Positions 16,944-26,010 of a stretch of DNA of 64,000 nucleotides are shown piece after piece. Source of the DNA: JABFXC01 sp045804265. GTDB taxonomy: Bacteria > Gemmatimonadota > Gemmatimonadetes > Gemmatimonadales > Gemmatimonadaceae. The notes beneath the pieces were generated by a model, which was given only the letters and a program-made list of their open reading frames with translations, was not told where the DNA came from and searched no databases. Position 1 is the first letter of the stretch, and the number at the start of each line of letters is the position of its first letter. The stretch is taken from assembly GCA_045804265.1 (NCBI GenBank), contig JBJMNK010000116.1:6389-70388 (forward strand), in the 5' to 3' direction. Position numbers and translations under genes: made by a program.

Positions 16944-18194
16944 CTACTCGTAGCGGAGTGCCTCGACCGGGTCCAATCTCGCTGCCCGTGCCGCCGGGAG
17001 CAGCCCGAAGACGATGCCGGCGAAGGCGCTGCCGAAGAGGGCGGCCGCGATGGCGGCGGGTGGAGCGGCGGCGTTGATCGGCGTCGTCGAGCGAATGAGG
17101 TATGTGAGCCCGCCACCGACGACGAGACCGACAATCGCGCCGATGGTGGTGAGCGTCGCGGCCTCGACGAGGAACTGCCAGAGGATCGTCCCCTTCGTGG
17201 CGCCTAACGCCTTCCGGACGCCGATCTCGCGCGTCCGCTCGGTGACCGAGATCATCATGATCGCGACCACGCCGACACCGCCGACGCAGAGGCCGATCGC
17301 GGAGAGGGTGATCATGACGATGAAGAAGACGCCGACGATCTTGTTGTACAGCTCCATGATCTTCTCGGGCGTCGACGTGAAGAAGTCGTTCTGCTGGGCG
17401 GGGCGGAGGTGACGGGTCGTGCGCAGGGCGGCGATCGTCTCGTCCATCGCGGCGTCGCGAGCGACCCCTTCGCGCGGCGTCACGGTGAGGTCCATCCAGT
17501 CGTCGTCGACGTTCATGTGACGGACGGCCGTCAGGTAGGGCATCACCAGCTTCCCCTTCGAGCCGGAGTCGAAGGCATTGGCGAGCGGCTCGTAGACGCC
17601 GATCACCAGGAACGCCTTGCCGCGCAGGCGGATCGTCTTGCCGATGGCGTCGCCACCGGCGAACAACCGGTCGGCGACCTTCTGGTTGATCAGCACGACG
17701 TTGGCCGCGTTGTCGTCCTCCTGCTGGGTGAAGTCGCGGCCGGCAATGATGTCGCCGCCGTTCACCTCGATCCAGCCGGTGGTGTAGGCGGCAAGGTCGA
17801 CACCCGGGAGGTCGCGGTCACCGTAGCGCGCGGAGCTCGAGGACCCGATGTGCGCGACGACCGCCTTGATGCTCGGCAGCTGCGCGATGTCCTTCCCCTG
17901 ATCGAGCGTGAGCGGCGCATTGTGCCGCCAGGGGCAGCTGTCGGCGCTTCCGTTGCAGCTGTTGATCTCCGGCGGCCAGCGAGTGAGGAAGAAGGTCGTC
18001 GGGCCCGCGGCAGCGATGCTCTGTCGGACCCCTTCGTTGATCCCGTGCACCGCCGCCGACATGACGGTGACGACGAAGACGCCGACCGCGATGCCGAGGA
18101 TGGTGAGGCCGGCGCGGACCTTGTTCGAGCGGATCGCGTCGATCGCGATACGGACGCCCTCGAGCAGCGAGTAGACCCTGGTGCCGATGGACAT
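16944..18194 (-). CDS. MacB/FtsX-type ABC transporter permease
   Basis: The 416-residue protein has one N-terminal helix (VRAGLTILGIAVGVFVVTV), a periplasmic MacB-PCD domain of about 220 residues with four Cys-containing or Trp-rich spots (NSCNGSADSCPW), and three C-terminal helices around TERTREIGVRKALGATKGTI, the FtsX coupling motif. It starts three bases after the stop of the upstream permease. Such permeases export lipoproteins, peptides or toxins with a separate ATPase, which is not encoded in this window. The pair probably forms a heterodimer. Confidence 0.9.
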   Translation of the reverse strand: MSIGTRVYSLLEGVRIAIDAIRSNKVRAGLTILGIAVGVFVVTVMSAAVHGINEGVRQSIAAAGPTTFFLTRWPPEINSCNGSADSCPWRHNAPLTLDQGKDIAQLPSIKAVVAHIGSSSSARYGDRDLPGVDLAAYTTGWIEVNGGDIIAGRDFTQQEDDNAANVVLINQKVADRLFAGGDAIGKTIRLRGKAFLVIGVYEPLANAFDSGSKGKLVMPYLTAVRHMNVDDDWMDLTVTPREGVARDAAMDETIAALRTTRHLRPAQQNDFFTSTPEKIMELYNKIVGVFFIVMITLSAIGLCVGGVGVVAIMMISVTERTREIGVRKALGATKGTILWQFLVEAATLTTIGAIVGLVVGGGLTYLIRSTTPINAAAPPAAIAAALFGSAFAGIVFGLLPAARAARLDPVEALRYE

Positions 18195-18197
18195 TGG

Positions 18198-19439
18198 CTA
18201 CTCCGACCGCATCGCGGCGATGGGGTCGAGCCGCGACGCACGGCTCGCCGGATATGCGCCGGCGGTGATGCCGACACCGGCGCCGATGACGACGCCGAGC
18301 GCGATGGACCACGGCGCGACGGCGGCAGGGAGCGGGGAGACGGCGGCGATCAGCTGCGAGAGGCCGATGCCTAACGCGATGCCGAGGATCGCCCCGACGA
18401 CGCTCAGCGCCGCCGACTCGGCGAGGAACTGGCGCAGGATGTCGCGGTTGCGCGCGCCCAACGACTTGCGGATCCCGATCTCGCGCGTGCGCTCGGCGAC
18501 GGCGACGAGCATGATGTTCATGATGACGATGGACCCGACGATCAGGCCGATCGCGGGGAGCGCGATCCCGGCGAGCACGAGATACTGCTTGATCTTGAGC
18601 CACCCGGAGAGCGCACTCTCGGAGCTCTCGAAGGAGAAGTTGTCCGGCTGCGCGGGGCGGAGGTGGCGGCGCCGGCGCATCGTCTCCCGCACCATCTCCT
18701 GGAGCGGCTTGAGCTTCGACGGGTCCGGCGCCTGCACGACGACACCGTAGAGGTTCTGCCTGACGTTGGTGATCCGTCCCATGTACGAGTGGAAGGGCGC
18801 GATCACCTGGCGGTCGAGCGAGAGGCCGAAGACGGTGCCCTGTTTCTCGAGCACGCCGATCACGGTGAAGGGAAACTTGTTGACCTTGAGCTCGCGGCCG
18901 ATCGGGTCGAGGTTCGGGAAATAATGCTCGGCGATCTCGGTCCCGATGACGACCACCGACGACCCGAGCTGGTCGTCCTGGTCGGTGAAGAGCCGCCCCT
19001 CAGTGACTGCGAGGTTCTTGATCCGGAAGAAATCGGGGGTCACCGCCTGGGCGAGTATCTGCGGACCGCCGGGGGTGAAGTGCGAGCTGCCGTCGCCCCA
19101 GGTAATCCCGTGCATCGCCCAGCCCGCGCCACTCGGCAGCGCCTCGCGGACGGCGAGCGCGTCGTCCACCGAGATCTTGGGACGCCTGAGCCACATCTTC
19201 CACGTCTCTTCCGTCTCGTCGGTGTTGATGTCCGGGAAGCGGCGCAGGTTGAAAGTGTTGACGCCGAGGAATTTCCCGGCGAAGTCCTCCTCGACGTAGC
19301 GGCTCATCCCCTGCACGATCGACACGACCGCGATCAGGAACATCACGCTGATGGTGACGCCAATCAGCGTGAAGAAGCTCTTCAGCTTCTGGACGCGAAG
19401 CTGCTGAAGGGCGAGACGAACGGCTTCGAAGACTGGCAT
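18198..19439 (-). CDS. MacB/FtsX-type ABC transporter permease (upstream partner)
   Basis: The 413-residue protein has the same plan as its neighbour: an N-terminal helix after QKLKSFFTLIGVTISVMFLI, a large periplasmic MacB-PCD domain containing RFPDINTDETEETWKMW, and three terminal helices with the coupling motif AERTREIGIRKSLGARNRDI. The two proteins share the sequence RRRHLRPAQ/TTRHLRPAQ before the last helices, indicating a duplicated pair. A long inverted-repeat element lies in the 323-base gap upstream of its start. No ATPase or MacA-like adaptor lies beside it. Confidence 0.9.
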   Translation of the reverse strand: MPVFEAVRLALQQLRVQKLKSFFTLIGVTISVMFLIAVVSIVQGMSRYVEEDFAGKFLGVNTFNLRRFPDINTDETEETWKMWLRRPKISVDDALAVREALPSGAGWAMHGITWGDGSSHFTPGGPQILAQAVTPDFFRIKNLAVTEGRLFTDQDDQLGSSVVVIGTEIAEHYFPNLDPIGRELKVNKFPFTVIGVLEKQGTVFGLSLDRQVIAPFHSYMGRITNVRQNLYGVVVQAPDPSKLKPLQEMVRETMRRRRHLRPAQPDNFSFESSESALSGWLKIKQYLVLAGIALPAIGLIVGSIVIMNIMLVAVAERTREIGIRKSLGARNRDILRQFLAESAALSVVGAILGIALGIGLSQLIAAVSPLPAAVAPWSIALGVVIGAGVGITAGAYPASRASRLDPIAAMRSE

Positions 19440-19522
19440 GACGTTGTACCGGCGGGGGGATTCCGGGCTTTACGCGGGGAGGGCTGAGTTGGTGTCAGCG
19501 ATCGCGATGCATGGTGATTCTG

Positions 19523-19739
19523 AACTGCGGAGATGGGGCCCTACGAAACCGCGGCGCCATGGATCGGGAGAAAGCCCGGTAGGCGACAGGGCGCGGAGCG
19601 CGGATAAGAAATCGCAATGCGCCGTGGTCCTCGTTCCGCCGGCAAGCCGGTTTCACCTCCCCTGGCCCCGCGCCGTGTCAGCTATCCGGCTTTCTCCCGA
19701 TCCGCCCTCCGCGTTTTCGTAGGGCCCCTGTCCGCAGTT
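19523..19739. repeat. Long inverted-repeat element, family B copy 1 (MITE-like)
   Basis: The element is about 217 bp with imperfect terminal arms of about 85 bases. The left end reads AACTGCGGA, then GGGGCCCTACGAAA at 19535; the right end is the complement, TTTCGTAGGGCCCC to 19728 then TCCGCAGTT. Inner arms share GGATCGGGAGAAAGCC. A related copy lies at 51513-51730. No transposase and no target-site duplication are visible. It fills most of the gap between the permease start and the MoaD-like stop, so it could also fold in leader RNA. Confidence 0.8.
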
Positions 19740-19762
19740 TCGAGTTCGCCCTGCATCGACAC

Positions 19763-20044
19763 TCAGCCACCGCTGACGGCGGGGACAATTGTTATCGTCG
19801 CTCCCTCGTCGAGCTTTGTCCCGAGTCCGTCAAGAAACTTGATGCTCTCGTCGCCGACGAAGACGTTGACGTGGCGACGGAGCTCGCCCTGCTCGGTGAG
19901 GACGCGATCGGTGAGGGCAGGGAGTCTCGCGGCCACGGCCGCGAGGGCGTCGGCCACGGTTGCACACCGCTCGCTGACCACCAGGGTGCCGACGCCCCTG
20001 CTATAGGGCGTCAGCGCGTTAGGCACGATCACCGAGATTGCCAT
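19763..20044 (-). CDS. MoaD/ThiS-like ubiquitin-fold sulfur-carrier protein
   Basis: The 93-residue protein ends in Gly-Gly (TITIVPAVSGG), the diagnostic C-terminus of MoaD/ThiS carriers, which are adenylated and thiocarboxylated there. NVFVGDESIKFLDGLGTKLDEGA is the typical beta-grasp second half. It is the last gene of a likely operon, 22 bases after the BNR propeller gene. No moaE, thiG or activating E1-like enzyme is nearby, so it may serve a dedicated sulfur-transfer or protein-tagging role. Function beyond the fold is inference. Confidence 0.85.
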   Translation of the reverse strand: MAISVIVPNALTPYSRGVGTLVVSERCATVADALAAVAARLPALTDRVLTEQGELRRHVNVFVGDESIKFLDGLGTKLDEGATITIVPAVSGG

Positions 20045-20066
20045 GTCGCTCGTCGTCGCGGGTCGG

Positions 20067-21197
20067 TCAGGCAGTGCCGACGACGGCGGCCTTCACGCAG
20101 CAGACCGGTGGCAGCGCATCGGCCAGCTCCATCCAGCTTTCACCGGCGTCGTTCGAGCCGAAGACCTTGCCGCTGCGCGTGCCGAAGTAGACACCAGCCG
20201 GGTCGTGGCTGTCGGCGGTGAGCCCGTCGCGAAGGACGTTCTCGTAGGCCTGCTCCTGCGGGAGCCCGTTCGCGAGGGGCTGCCATGACTTGCCGGCGTC
20301 GCGCGTGCGATAGACGCGGAGCTTCCCATCGGGGACGACGCGGAACTCGTCGGACTTGATCGGGACGATGTAGACGGTGTCGGGATCGTGCGGGTGCATC
20401 TGCATCGCGAAGCCGAAGTCCGACGGGACGCCGTTGGCGATGTCCTGCCATGTGTCGCCCCAATCGTCGCTCCGGTACAAGCCCCAGTGGTTCTGGAGGA
20501 AGAGGCGTTCGGGGCGCGAGGGATGGTTCACCACCTTGTGCACGCACTGCCCGAACTCGGGATACTTGTTGGGGAGGAAGACGGCGCGGACGCCGTTGTT
20601 GCGCGGACGCCAGCTCTTGCCGCCATCGTCGGTGCGATAGAAGCCGGCGGTCGAGATGGCGATCGCCATCCGCTGCTTGTCCTTTGGGTCCGAGACGATC
20701 GTATGGAGACAGAGCCCGCCCCCACCGGGCATCCAGTACTGCCGATGCTCGTGCTTGAGCAGTCCGTCCACCGGCGCCCAGCTCTCGCCGGCGTCGCGCG
20801 ACTCGAAGAGTGCGGCCGGTTCGACGCCGCACCAGACGACGTCCGGCTCGTCGGCGCGCCCGGGGGTGATCTGCCATACCTGAGCGAGCGAGAGCCCCGA
20901 GTCCTCGGGGAAGCGCACTGCCTGACGTTCGGGGCCGGTCCACGTCCGTCCGAAATCGTCGCTGAGGCGGATCGTGCTCCCCCAGTGATTGCTGTGCGCA
21001 CCGACCAGCGTTCGCGTGCGCCCGCCGCGCTGATCGTACGCGATCGAGTAGATCGCCTCACCGGGAAAATGCGGCCCGTCCACCTTCCACTTCTTCCGCG
21101 ACTTGTCGGCGGAGAGGATGAATGCGCCCTTCATCGTCCCGACGAGAAGTAGCACGTCGCCGTCGCGTGGACTGGTCGAAGCAGTGGCTGTGGTCAT
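20067..21197 (-). CDS. BNR/sialidase-like beta-propeller protein
   Basis: The ATG at 21197 is preferred; codons further upstream belong to the neighbouring gene. The 376-residue protein has repeated BNR/Asp-box patterns: SDDFGRTWTG, SRDAGESWAP, TDDGGKSWRP, SDDWGDTWQD, TRDAGKSWQP and SNDAGESWME. This is the YCF48/exo-alpha-sialidase-like propeller. The Arg triad and Tyr/Glu of true sialidases are not evident, so a structural or assembly role is as likely as hydrolysis. There is no signal peptide, so it should be cytoplasmic. It sits between a lipoprotein and a MoaD-like carrier in one operon. Confidence 0.85.
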   Translation of the reverse strand: MTTATASTSPRDGDVLLLVGTMKGAFILSADKSRKKWKVDGPHFPGEAIYSIAYDQRGGRTRTLVGAHSNHWGSTIRLSDDFGRTWTGPERQAVRFPEDSGLSLAQVWQITPGRADEPDVVWCGVEPAALFESRDAGESWAPVDGLLKHEHRQYWMPGGGGLCLHTIVSDPKDKQRMAIAISTAGFYRTDDGGKSWRPRNNGVRAVFLPNKYPEFGQCVHKVVNHPSRPERLFLQNHWGLYRSDDWGDTWQDIANGVPSDFGFAMQMHPHDPDTVYIVPIKSDEFRVVPDGKLRVYRTRDAGKSWQPLANGLPQEQAYENVLRDGLTADSHDPAGVYFGTRSGKVFGSNDAGESWMELADALPPVCCVKAAVVGTA

Positions 21198-21199
21198 CG

Positions 21200-21703
21200 T
21201 CAGGGTTGGTTGAAGCGGACCGAGCGCAGCACGGTGAGCAGTGCGCGTTGCCCGTTGGGAGTGTTGGCGGCGCCGCCCATCCAGAGATGCGTGCCCGCGC
21301 CGACGTCGCGCCACGCCGCGGCCGCGCCGAACGCAAGCCGATCCGGCCAGGTGAGCATCACGACCGCGGGACGACCACCGATCGATCCCGGACATTCGAG
21401 GTGCATGTCCGTCGCGTCGGCGGTCGATCGCAGGTCATCGGCGGAATTTCCATAGTCGATGCTCAGCGTCAGCCCCTCGGCTTCGAAGCCGCGCACGTGC
21501 GATCGCACCTGCTCGACCTTGTTCTCACGAAAGCCGGGCGGAAGGAGGAACGAGAATCCGTTCTCGTCAGCGACCCGGCTCCAGCCGCTGGTGTCGGCGG
21601 ACGCCGTCAGGCAGTTGAGCTGGGAGCTCGTCCCGCTGGACAGCGGGACGCAGGCGACGCTGCCTAACGCGAGGATGAGCGAAAGCTGGCGGACGGACGG
21701 CAT
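21200..21703 (-). CDS. Small lipoprotein of unknown function
   Basis: The start at 21703 gives a standard lipoprotein signal (PSVRQLSLILALGSVAC). The mature part of about 150 residues has DENGFSFLLPPGFRENKVEQVRS and ends TVLRSVRFNQP, reminiscent of PsbP/DUF1795-like secreted domains, but the match is weak. Its stop is two bases before the BNR propeller start, so it probably heads the lipoprotein-BNR-MoaD operon. Longer starts up to 21784 exist but would bury the signal. Confidence 0.65.
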   Translation of the reverse strand: MPSVRQLSLILALGSVACVPLSSGTSSQLNCLTASADTSGWSRVADENGFSFLLPPGFRENKVEQVRSHVRGFEAEGLTLSIDYGNSADDLRSTADATDMHLECPGSIGGRPAVVMLTWPDRLAFGAAAAWRDVGAGTHLWMGGAANTPNGQRALLTVLRSVRFNQP

Positions 21704-21805
21704 GCGGCTGGAATCGGAGGCGTGAATCATCGGCGATCGCCGGAAGACGAACATGCACACCACGCGAACCGGTCGCCAGAGCACCCACCGCCCCGGCGGC
21801 GCGAA

Positions 21806-22459
21806 TCACGGCTTCAGCTCATCGATGTCGGGGCGGCGATGCGTGCCGCTTTCGCGCAGCTCGAAGGCGGGAAGCATCAGCTCCCAGCGAATCGCCGCGA
21901 GCCGGAGGAGCGCGACGAGTGCCATCCCCGACAGGACCGCGGGGCGCTGCGCGACGCCGGCTCGAACCAAGCCGACGTAGACGCTGGTGCCGGCGATCGC
22001 AGCGGTCGCGTACAGGCTGCCCCGCTGCAGCACCATCGGGATCTGCGCGGTGAGGACGTCGCGAATCACGCCGCCCGCGGCGCCGGTGACGGTGCCGAGC
22101 AGCACACAGGCGACGGCAGGCATCCCGGCACGCTCGGCGATCTGCGCACCGGCGACGCTGAACAACGCCAGGCCTAACGCGTCGGCGATGTCCAGCGTCT
22201 GCCAGGGGACGCGCGCCCAGCGGGTGTAGAGCAGCGTCACCACCGCGGCACTGACGATCACGAGGAGGTACGACGGGTCGGCAAGCCAGAAGATCGGCCG
22301 CCGGTCGAGCAGCAGGTCGCGGATCGTCCCACCACCGATCGCGGTCACCGCCGCGAGCACGACGACACCGATGAGGTCGAGCCGGCGTCGTCCGGCCGCG
22401 AGCGCGCCGCTGATCGCGAAGACCGCGACGCCGATCAGGTCGAGCAGGTGCAGCATCAC
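21806..22459 (-). CDS. TRIC-type cation channel (UPF0126/YicG family)
   Basis: The 217-residue protein has seven hydrophobic helices arranged as two repeats, each with the signature GGGTIRDLLL or AGGVIRDVLT after a helix. These paired glycine-rich kinks are characteristic of bacterial TRIC channels, which form trimeric potassium-permeable pores in the inner membrane. The start is GTG at 22459 or ATG at 22456. It follows the M61 protease gene by only three bases, implying co-transcription. Length is normal. Confidence 0.9.
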   Translation of the reverse strand: MMLHLLDLIGVAVFAISGALAAGRRRLDLIGVVVLAAVTAIGGGTIRDLLLDRRPIFWLADPSYLLVIVSAAVVTLLYTRWARVPWQTLDIADALGLALFSVAGAQIAERAGMPAVACVLLGTVTGAAGGVIRDVLTAQIPMVLQRGSLYATAAIAGTSVYVGLVRAGVAQRPAVLSGMALVALLRLAAIRWELMLPAFELRESGTHRRPDIDELKP

Positions 22460-22462
22460 GCG

Positions 22463-24325
22463 TTATGGTGTGACGCGCGATCGGAGCCACTCGCTGCGGC
22501 GTGTTCGCATTGCGTCGGTGAGCGGCAACCCGGCCTTCTCGTACGTCATCACGGTGATCGCCGGCGACTCGGCCAGCGTTACCGGCACCGTGTGGCGCTC
22601 GCCGCGCTGCTCGACGTCCACCATGATGACGTCGCCCGGCTTGTGACGGTTGACGATCGCCGACAAAGCCGCAATGCTCGCTGTCCCCTCGCCGTCGATC
22701 GCATAGATCAGGTCTCCGCTGGCGATGCCCGCTGCCCACGCTCCGCCGTCTTCGCCTGTCCAGTTGACGGAGACACGTGTCGTGTCATCGTCCATCGACG
22801 CTCCGAAGAACGGATGACCGGCGCCGGTGTGCTGCACGCTCACGCCGACCGTCGCGAGGAGCCGCTGGTAATCGGGTGCGTCCTTCCCCTCGATGTAGCG
22901 GCGGAAGAAGTCGTTCGCGAATTCGTTGTCATGGGTGACGTCACCGAGGACACGGCGGAGGTCGGCCAGCGTGTAGGGACGCGACGGCGCGAGCGCCTTG
23001 CTTTGATACTGGCCATACGCGCGCCACATCGCGCGCATGTAGTCCTCGAGCGTGAGCCTGTAGCGATCGCGGAGCGTGAGGTCGAGCGCGAGCCCGAGCG
23101 CGGAGCCATAGGTGTAGTACGAGATGAAGGTGTTGGCGCCATTGGTCGGATCGATCGAGACCGCCGCGTCGACGAACGGAGCCTGCATGCTCATCTCGAC
23201 CGCGGAGAAGTGCTTGCGACCGGGGGCAGTGAGCACCGTGTTCACGGCGGCGGTGAGCCCGGCGACATAGTCGTCGTCGTTGTAGTAGCCGGCGCGGCGC
23301 ACGAAGAGCCGGTCGAAGTAGCTGGTGAATCCTTCGGCGAACCAGAGCTCGCCCGACATGTTCTCACGCTCGAAGTCGAAGGGCTCGAGTGCGCGCGGGC
23401 GCAGCCGCTTGACGTTCCACGAATGAAAGAACTCGTGCGAGAGCGTGTTGAGGTTCGCTCGCCGCTGCGCGGCGTCGGCGAGCGAGCGGCGACTCGTGAT
23501 GACCGTCGAGTTGCGATGCTCCATACCGTCGCCATCCGCCCACGGCAGGTAGTCGGCAAGAAAGGTGTACGTGCCGAAGTCATAGCCGGCCGGCGTGCCC
23601 CACGCCGCGACTTCCTCGGCGACTACCTTCTTCGCCATCGCGGCGAAGGTATCCGCCTGGGCTTCAGTCCCGAGGTGGTGGAGCGCGAGCCGCCACGTCG
23701 AGCGCTTCCCAGCGGTCGAGTCGGTCCAGCTGCGGAAGGTCAGCGGTCCCACTTCGACCGGAGAGTCCATGAACCATTCCAGGTTCGGCGCGGTGAACGT
23801 GCTGGAATCGGCGGTGGGCACGAGCTGCGTGGCGATACGCCAGCCGGCGCGCGGATGCAGCGTCAGGCGGAACGGCGCGGCGTCCATCCCGCGCGCCCAC
23901 ATGAAGAGCGCGGGCATGTTGATGTGCGCGTGCGTGCGATCGACGCCGAGGTACGTGCCGTCGGTGAGATCGCCAAAGACCGTGTAGCTGACGCGGACGA
24001 CGCCGTCGCCGCGCGCCACGTCCCACCCGTGCGGATCAGGGCGCGTGATCGCGAGCGACCGGCCGTGTCCGTCCACCGCGCTCACGTCGTAAACGTTCTT
24101 GGCGAACGAATGGAGTGCGTAGCGTCCCGGCGACGAGCGACTCATCCGCAGGTGGAGCAGCTGGCCGGCCGGGATGCCCCGGTAGGTCGCGGTCACTCGC
24201 GCCTCGTGAACCTCGGCGCGCGGGAACGACACGTCGTACTCGGTGCGCGACTGCTGCGCGACGAGAGGAGTGGCGAGTGCCGCTGATGCGGCAAGAACGA
24301 CGAGCGACGCGGATGCGAAGTTCAC
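22463..24325 (-). CDS. Secreted M61-family (glycyl aminopeptidase-like) metalloprotease
   Basis: The GTG at 24325 forms a GTGA overlap with the monooxygenase stop and starts a clean signal peptide (NFASASLVVLAASAALATPL, ending VAQQ). An M61 N-terminal beta domain follows, then the zinc motif HEFFHSWNVKRLRP (HEFFH at residues 297-301) with LWFAEGFTSY supplying the third ligand. A C-terminal PDZ domain (ASGDLIYAIDGEGTASIAAL) completes the family plan. It should cleave small N-terminal residues from peptides in the periplasm or outside. All catalytic residues are present. The longer ATG at 24361 is possible but less convincing. Confidence 0.9.
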   Translation of the reverse strand: MNFASASLVVLAASAALATPLVAQQSRTEYDVSFPRAEVHEARVTATYRGIPAGQLLHLRMSRSSPGRYALHSFAKNVYDVSAVDGHGRSLAITRPDPHGWDVARGDGVVRVSYTVFGDLTDGTYLGVDRTHAHINMPALFMWARGMDAAPFRLTLHPRAGWRIATQLVPTADSSTFTAPNLEWFMDSPVEVGPLTFRSWTDSTAGKRSTWRLALHHLGTEAQADTFAAMAKKVVAEEVAAWGTPAGYDFGTYTFLADYLPWADGDGMEHRNSTVITSRRSLADAAQRRANLNTLSHEFFHSWNVKRLRPRALEPFDFERENMSGELWFAEGFTSYFDRLFVRRAGYYNDDDYVAGLTAAVNTVLTAPGRKHFSAVEMSMQAPFVDAAVSIDPTNGANTFISYYTYGSALGLALDLTLRDRYRLTLEDYMRAMWRAYGQYQSKALAPSRPYTLADLRRVLGDVTHDNEFANDFFRRYIEGKDAPDYQRLLATVGVSVQHTGAGHPFFGASMDDDTTRVSVNWTGEDGGAWAAGIASGDLIYAIDGEGTASIAALSAIVNRHKPGDVIMVDVEQRGERHTVPVTLAESPAITVMTYEKAGLPLTDAMRTRRSEWLRSRVTP

Positions 24326-26010
24326 GACGGGCGGGACGAAGGTGAAGGCGCGAGCTGCCATCGGGCGGCGTAGCGGCGAAGCGCGGCGAGATCGGCGGTC
24401 TCGTCGGCGAACCCGACATAGCCGTCCGGCCGAATGAGGTACAGCGCACTGCGCGCCAGCCCGGCTGCCTCGGCGGCTGGCGACCAGGGAAAGACGTGCA
24501 GCGTGAGGCCTAACGCCGCGCACGTCGCCGGCGCATCGGGCGGCGGGTCGCCGTAAACGTGGAGCTGCCAGGCGAGGGCGGTCAGCGCCGCGAAGTTGTC
24601 ATGGGCCGATCCCCGCACCCAGGGCAGCCGGTCGCCGGCGTGCACGCGCCCGGCCCTGCCGGTGCTGAGGGGGCTGCTTCGATACTGGATCACGAGCTGC
24701 GACACGGTGCGGAACATGAACCGCCGGATAGCGGCCACGCGGGCGAGTACCGGCACGACTCGCGGGACGATCCTCGTGCGGACGAAGGCGGCGAGCTTTC
24801 CCTGCGCCGTCGCGAGGGTGAACAGCCGGTCCGTCGTCGCGACGAGTCGCTGGGCGAAGGCGATCCGCTCCGGCTCGTAGCTGTCGAGCAGCTGTCCGGA
24901 TCCTCGCCCCTGGATCACGGCGGCGAGCTTCCACGAGAGATTGATCGCGTCGGAGATGCCGGTGTTCATCCCCTGACCGCCGACCGGGCTATGGATGTGC
25001 GCTGCATCGCCGAGGAGGAAGGCGCGACGTTCGCGGAAACGCGACGCGACGCGGTGATGCACGTGATAGGTCGAGAACCAGTTGACCTTCGACACGGTAA
25101 CACCGACCTGCTGCAGCACGACGTGGCTCACCTCGTCGAACGTCACGTCGCGTTGATCGGCCCCACCACGATCGCGGGCGACACCGATCAGCCGAGTACG
25201 CCCGGGGCCCTTTATCGGGAAGACGATGAGGAAGTCGGCAGTGTCGAGCGCGACATGCACCTCCCCGTTGGTCGTCGGGCCCGTGCCCTGCACATCGGCG
25301 ACGTAGAAGTACTGCGAGTACGTGCCGCCAGTGAAGTCGATGCCGATCGACCGGCGCACGGCGGAGCGCGCGCCGTCGCAGCCGGCAACGTAGAGCGCGT
25401 CGCACCGCTCGGTGCTGCCGTCCCCCTGGAGGAGCATCGCGTGGACACCGCTCTCATCCTGCGTGAGCGAGGTGAGTGTCGTCGAGCGCTCGACGACCAC
25501 GCCGAGCCGGGAGAGCTCGGCGATCAGCAGTCGCTCATGCTCGTCCTGCGGGAAGATGAGGACGAACGGGAAGGGTGTCATCCCCTCGCCGGTCGGCGCG
25601 AGCGGGACGACCGCGGCACGCCGGCCGGCGATCCAGAGGTTGAGCGCTTCGCCCTTGAACCCTCGAGCGATGACGGCGCTCGCGATGCCGAGCTGGTCGT
25701 ACATCTCGAGGACGCGCGCCTGAACGGCGAGGGCGCGCGAGGTCGTCGAGGGCTCCGCGGCGCGGTCGATGATCCGCACGCGCACGTCGAGGCGGGTGAG
25801 CCAGATGGCGAGCGCAAGCCCGGTCGGGCCGGCGCCGACGATGAGCACCTGGGGCGCGGCGGGAGCGTTAGGCAGGGCGGGTCTCGTGTGACGAACGGAG
25901 GAGGGCGGGGCGCCCCTAATTCTTACTGTTTCCTGGCTTGCGCGATACCCCTGTTTTCGCGTACGTGACGGAATGCAAATCCGCTTCGTGACCCTCGCGC
26001 TCGTGTGCAC
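24322..26010 (-). CDS. FAD-dependent aromatic hydroxylase-like monooxygenase
   Basis: The PHBH-fold FAD site begins VLIVGAGPTGLALAIWL near residue 55, with the DG motif in AGCDGARSAVRRSIG and the second FAD motif GDAAHIHSPVGGQGMNTGISDA. The C-terminal thioredoxin-like domain is kept. Such enzymes hydroxylate phenols or polyketide aromatics using NAD(P)H and oxygen. The first 45 residues are poorly conserved in character and overlap the divergent DUF5916 gene by 38 bases, so the true start may be further inside, although I found no better start codon. The downstream M61 gene is translationally coupled. Confidence 0.85.
   Translation of the reverse strand: MHTSARVTKRICIPSRTRKQGYRASQETVRIRGAPPSSVRHTRPALPNAPAAPQVLIVGAGPTGLALAIWLTRLDVRVRIIDRAAEPSTTSRALAVQARVLEMYDQLGIASAVIARGFKGEALNLWIAGRRAAVVPLAPTGEGMTPFPFVLIFPQDEHERLLIAELSRLGVVVERSTTLTSLTQDESGVHAMLLQGDGSTERCDALYVAGCDGARSAVRRSIGIDFTGGTYSQYFYVADVQGTGPTTNGEVHVALDTADFLIVFPIKGPGRTRLIGVARDRGGADQRDVTFDEVSHVVLQQVGVTVSKVNWFSTYHVHHRVASRFRERRAFLLGDAAHIHSPVGGQGMNTGISDAINLSWKLAAVIQGRGSGQLLDSYEPERIAFAQRLVATTDRLFTLATAQGKLAAFVRTRIVPRVVPVLARVAAIRRFMFRTVSQLVIQYRSSPLSTGRAGRVHAGDRLPWVRGSAHDNFAALTALAWQLHVYGDPPPDAPATCAALGLTLHVFPWSPAAEAAGLARSALYLIRPDGYVGFADETADLAALRRYAARWQLAPSPSSRPS

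Noticed and set aside
19438..19722. 94-codon plus-strand frame inside the family B element
   Set aside because: It follows the inverted repeat, lacks a ribosome site and has no counterpart in the second copy.
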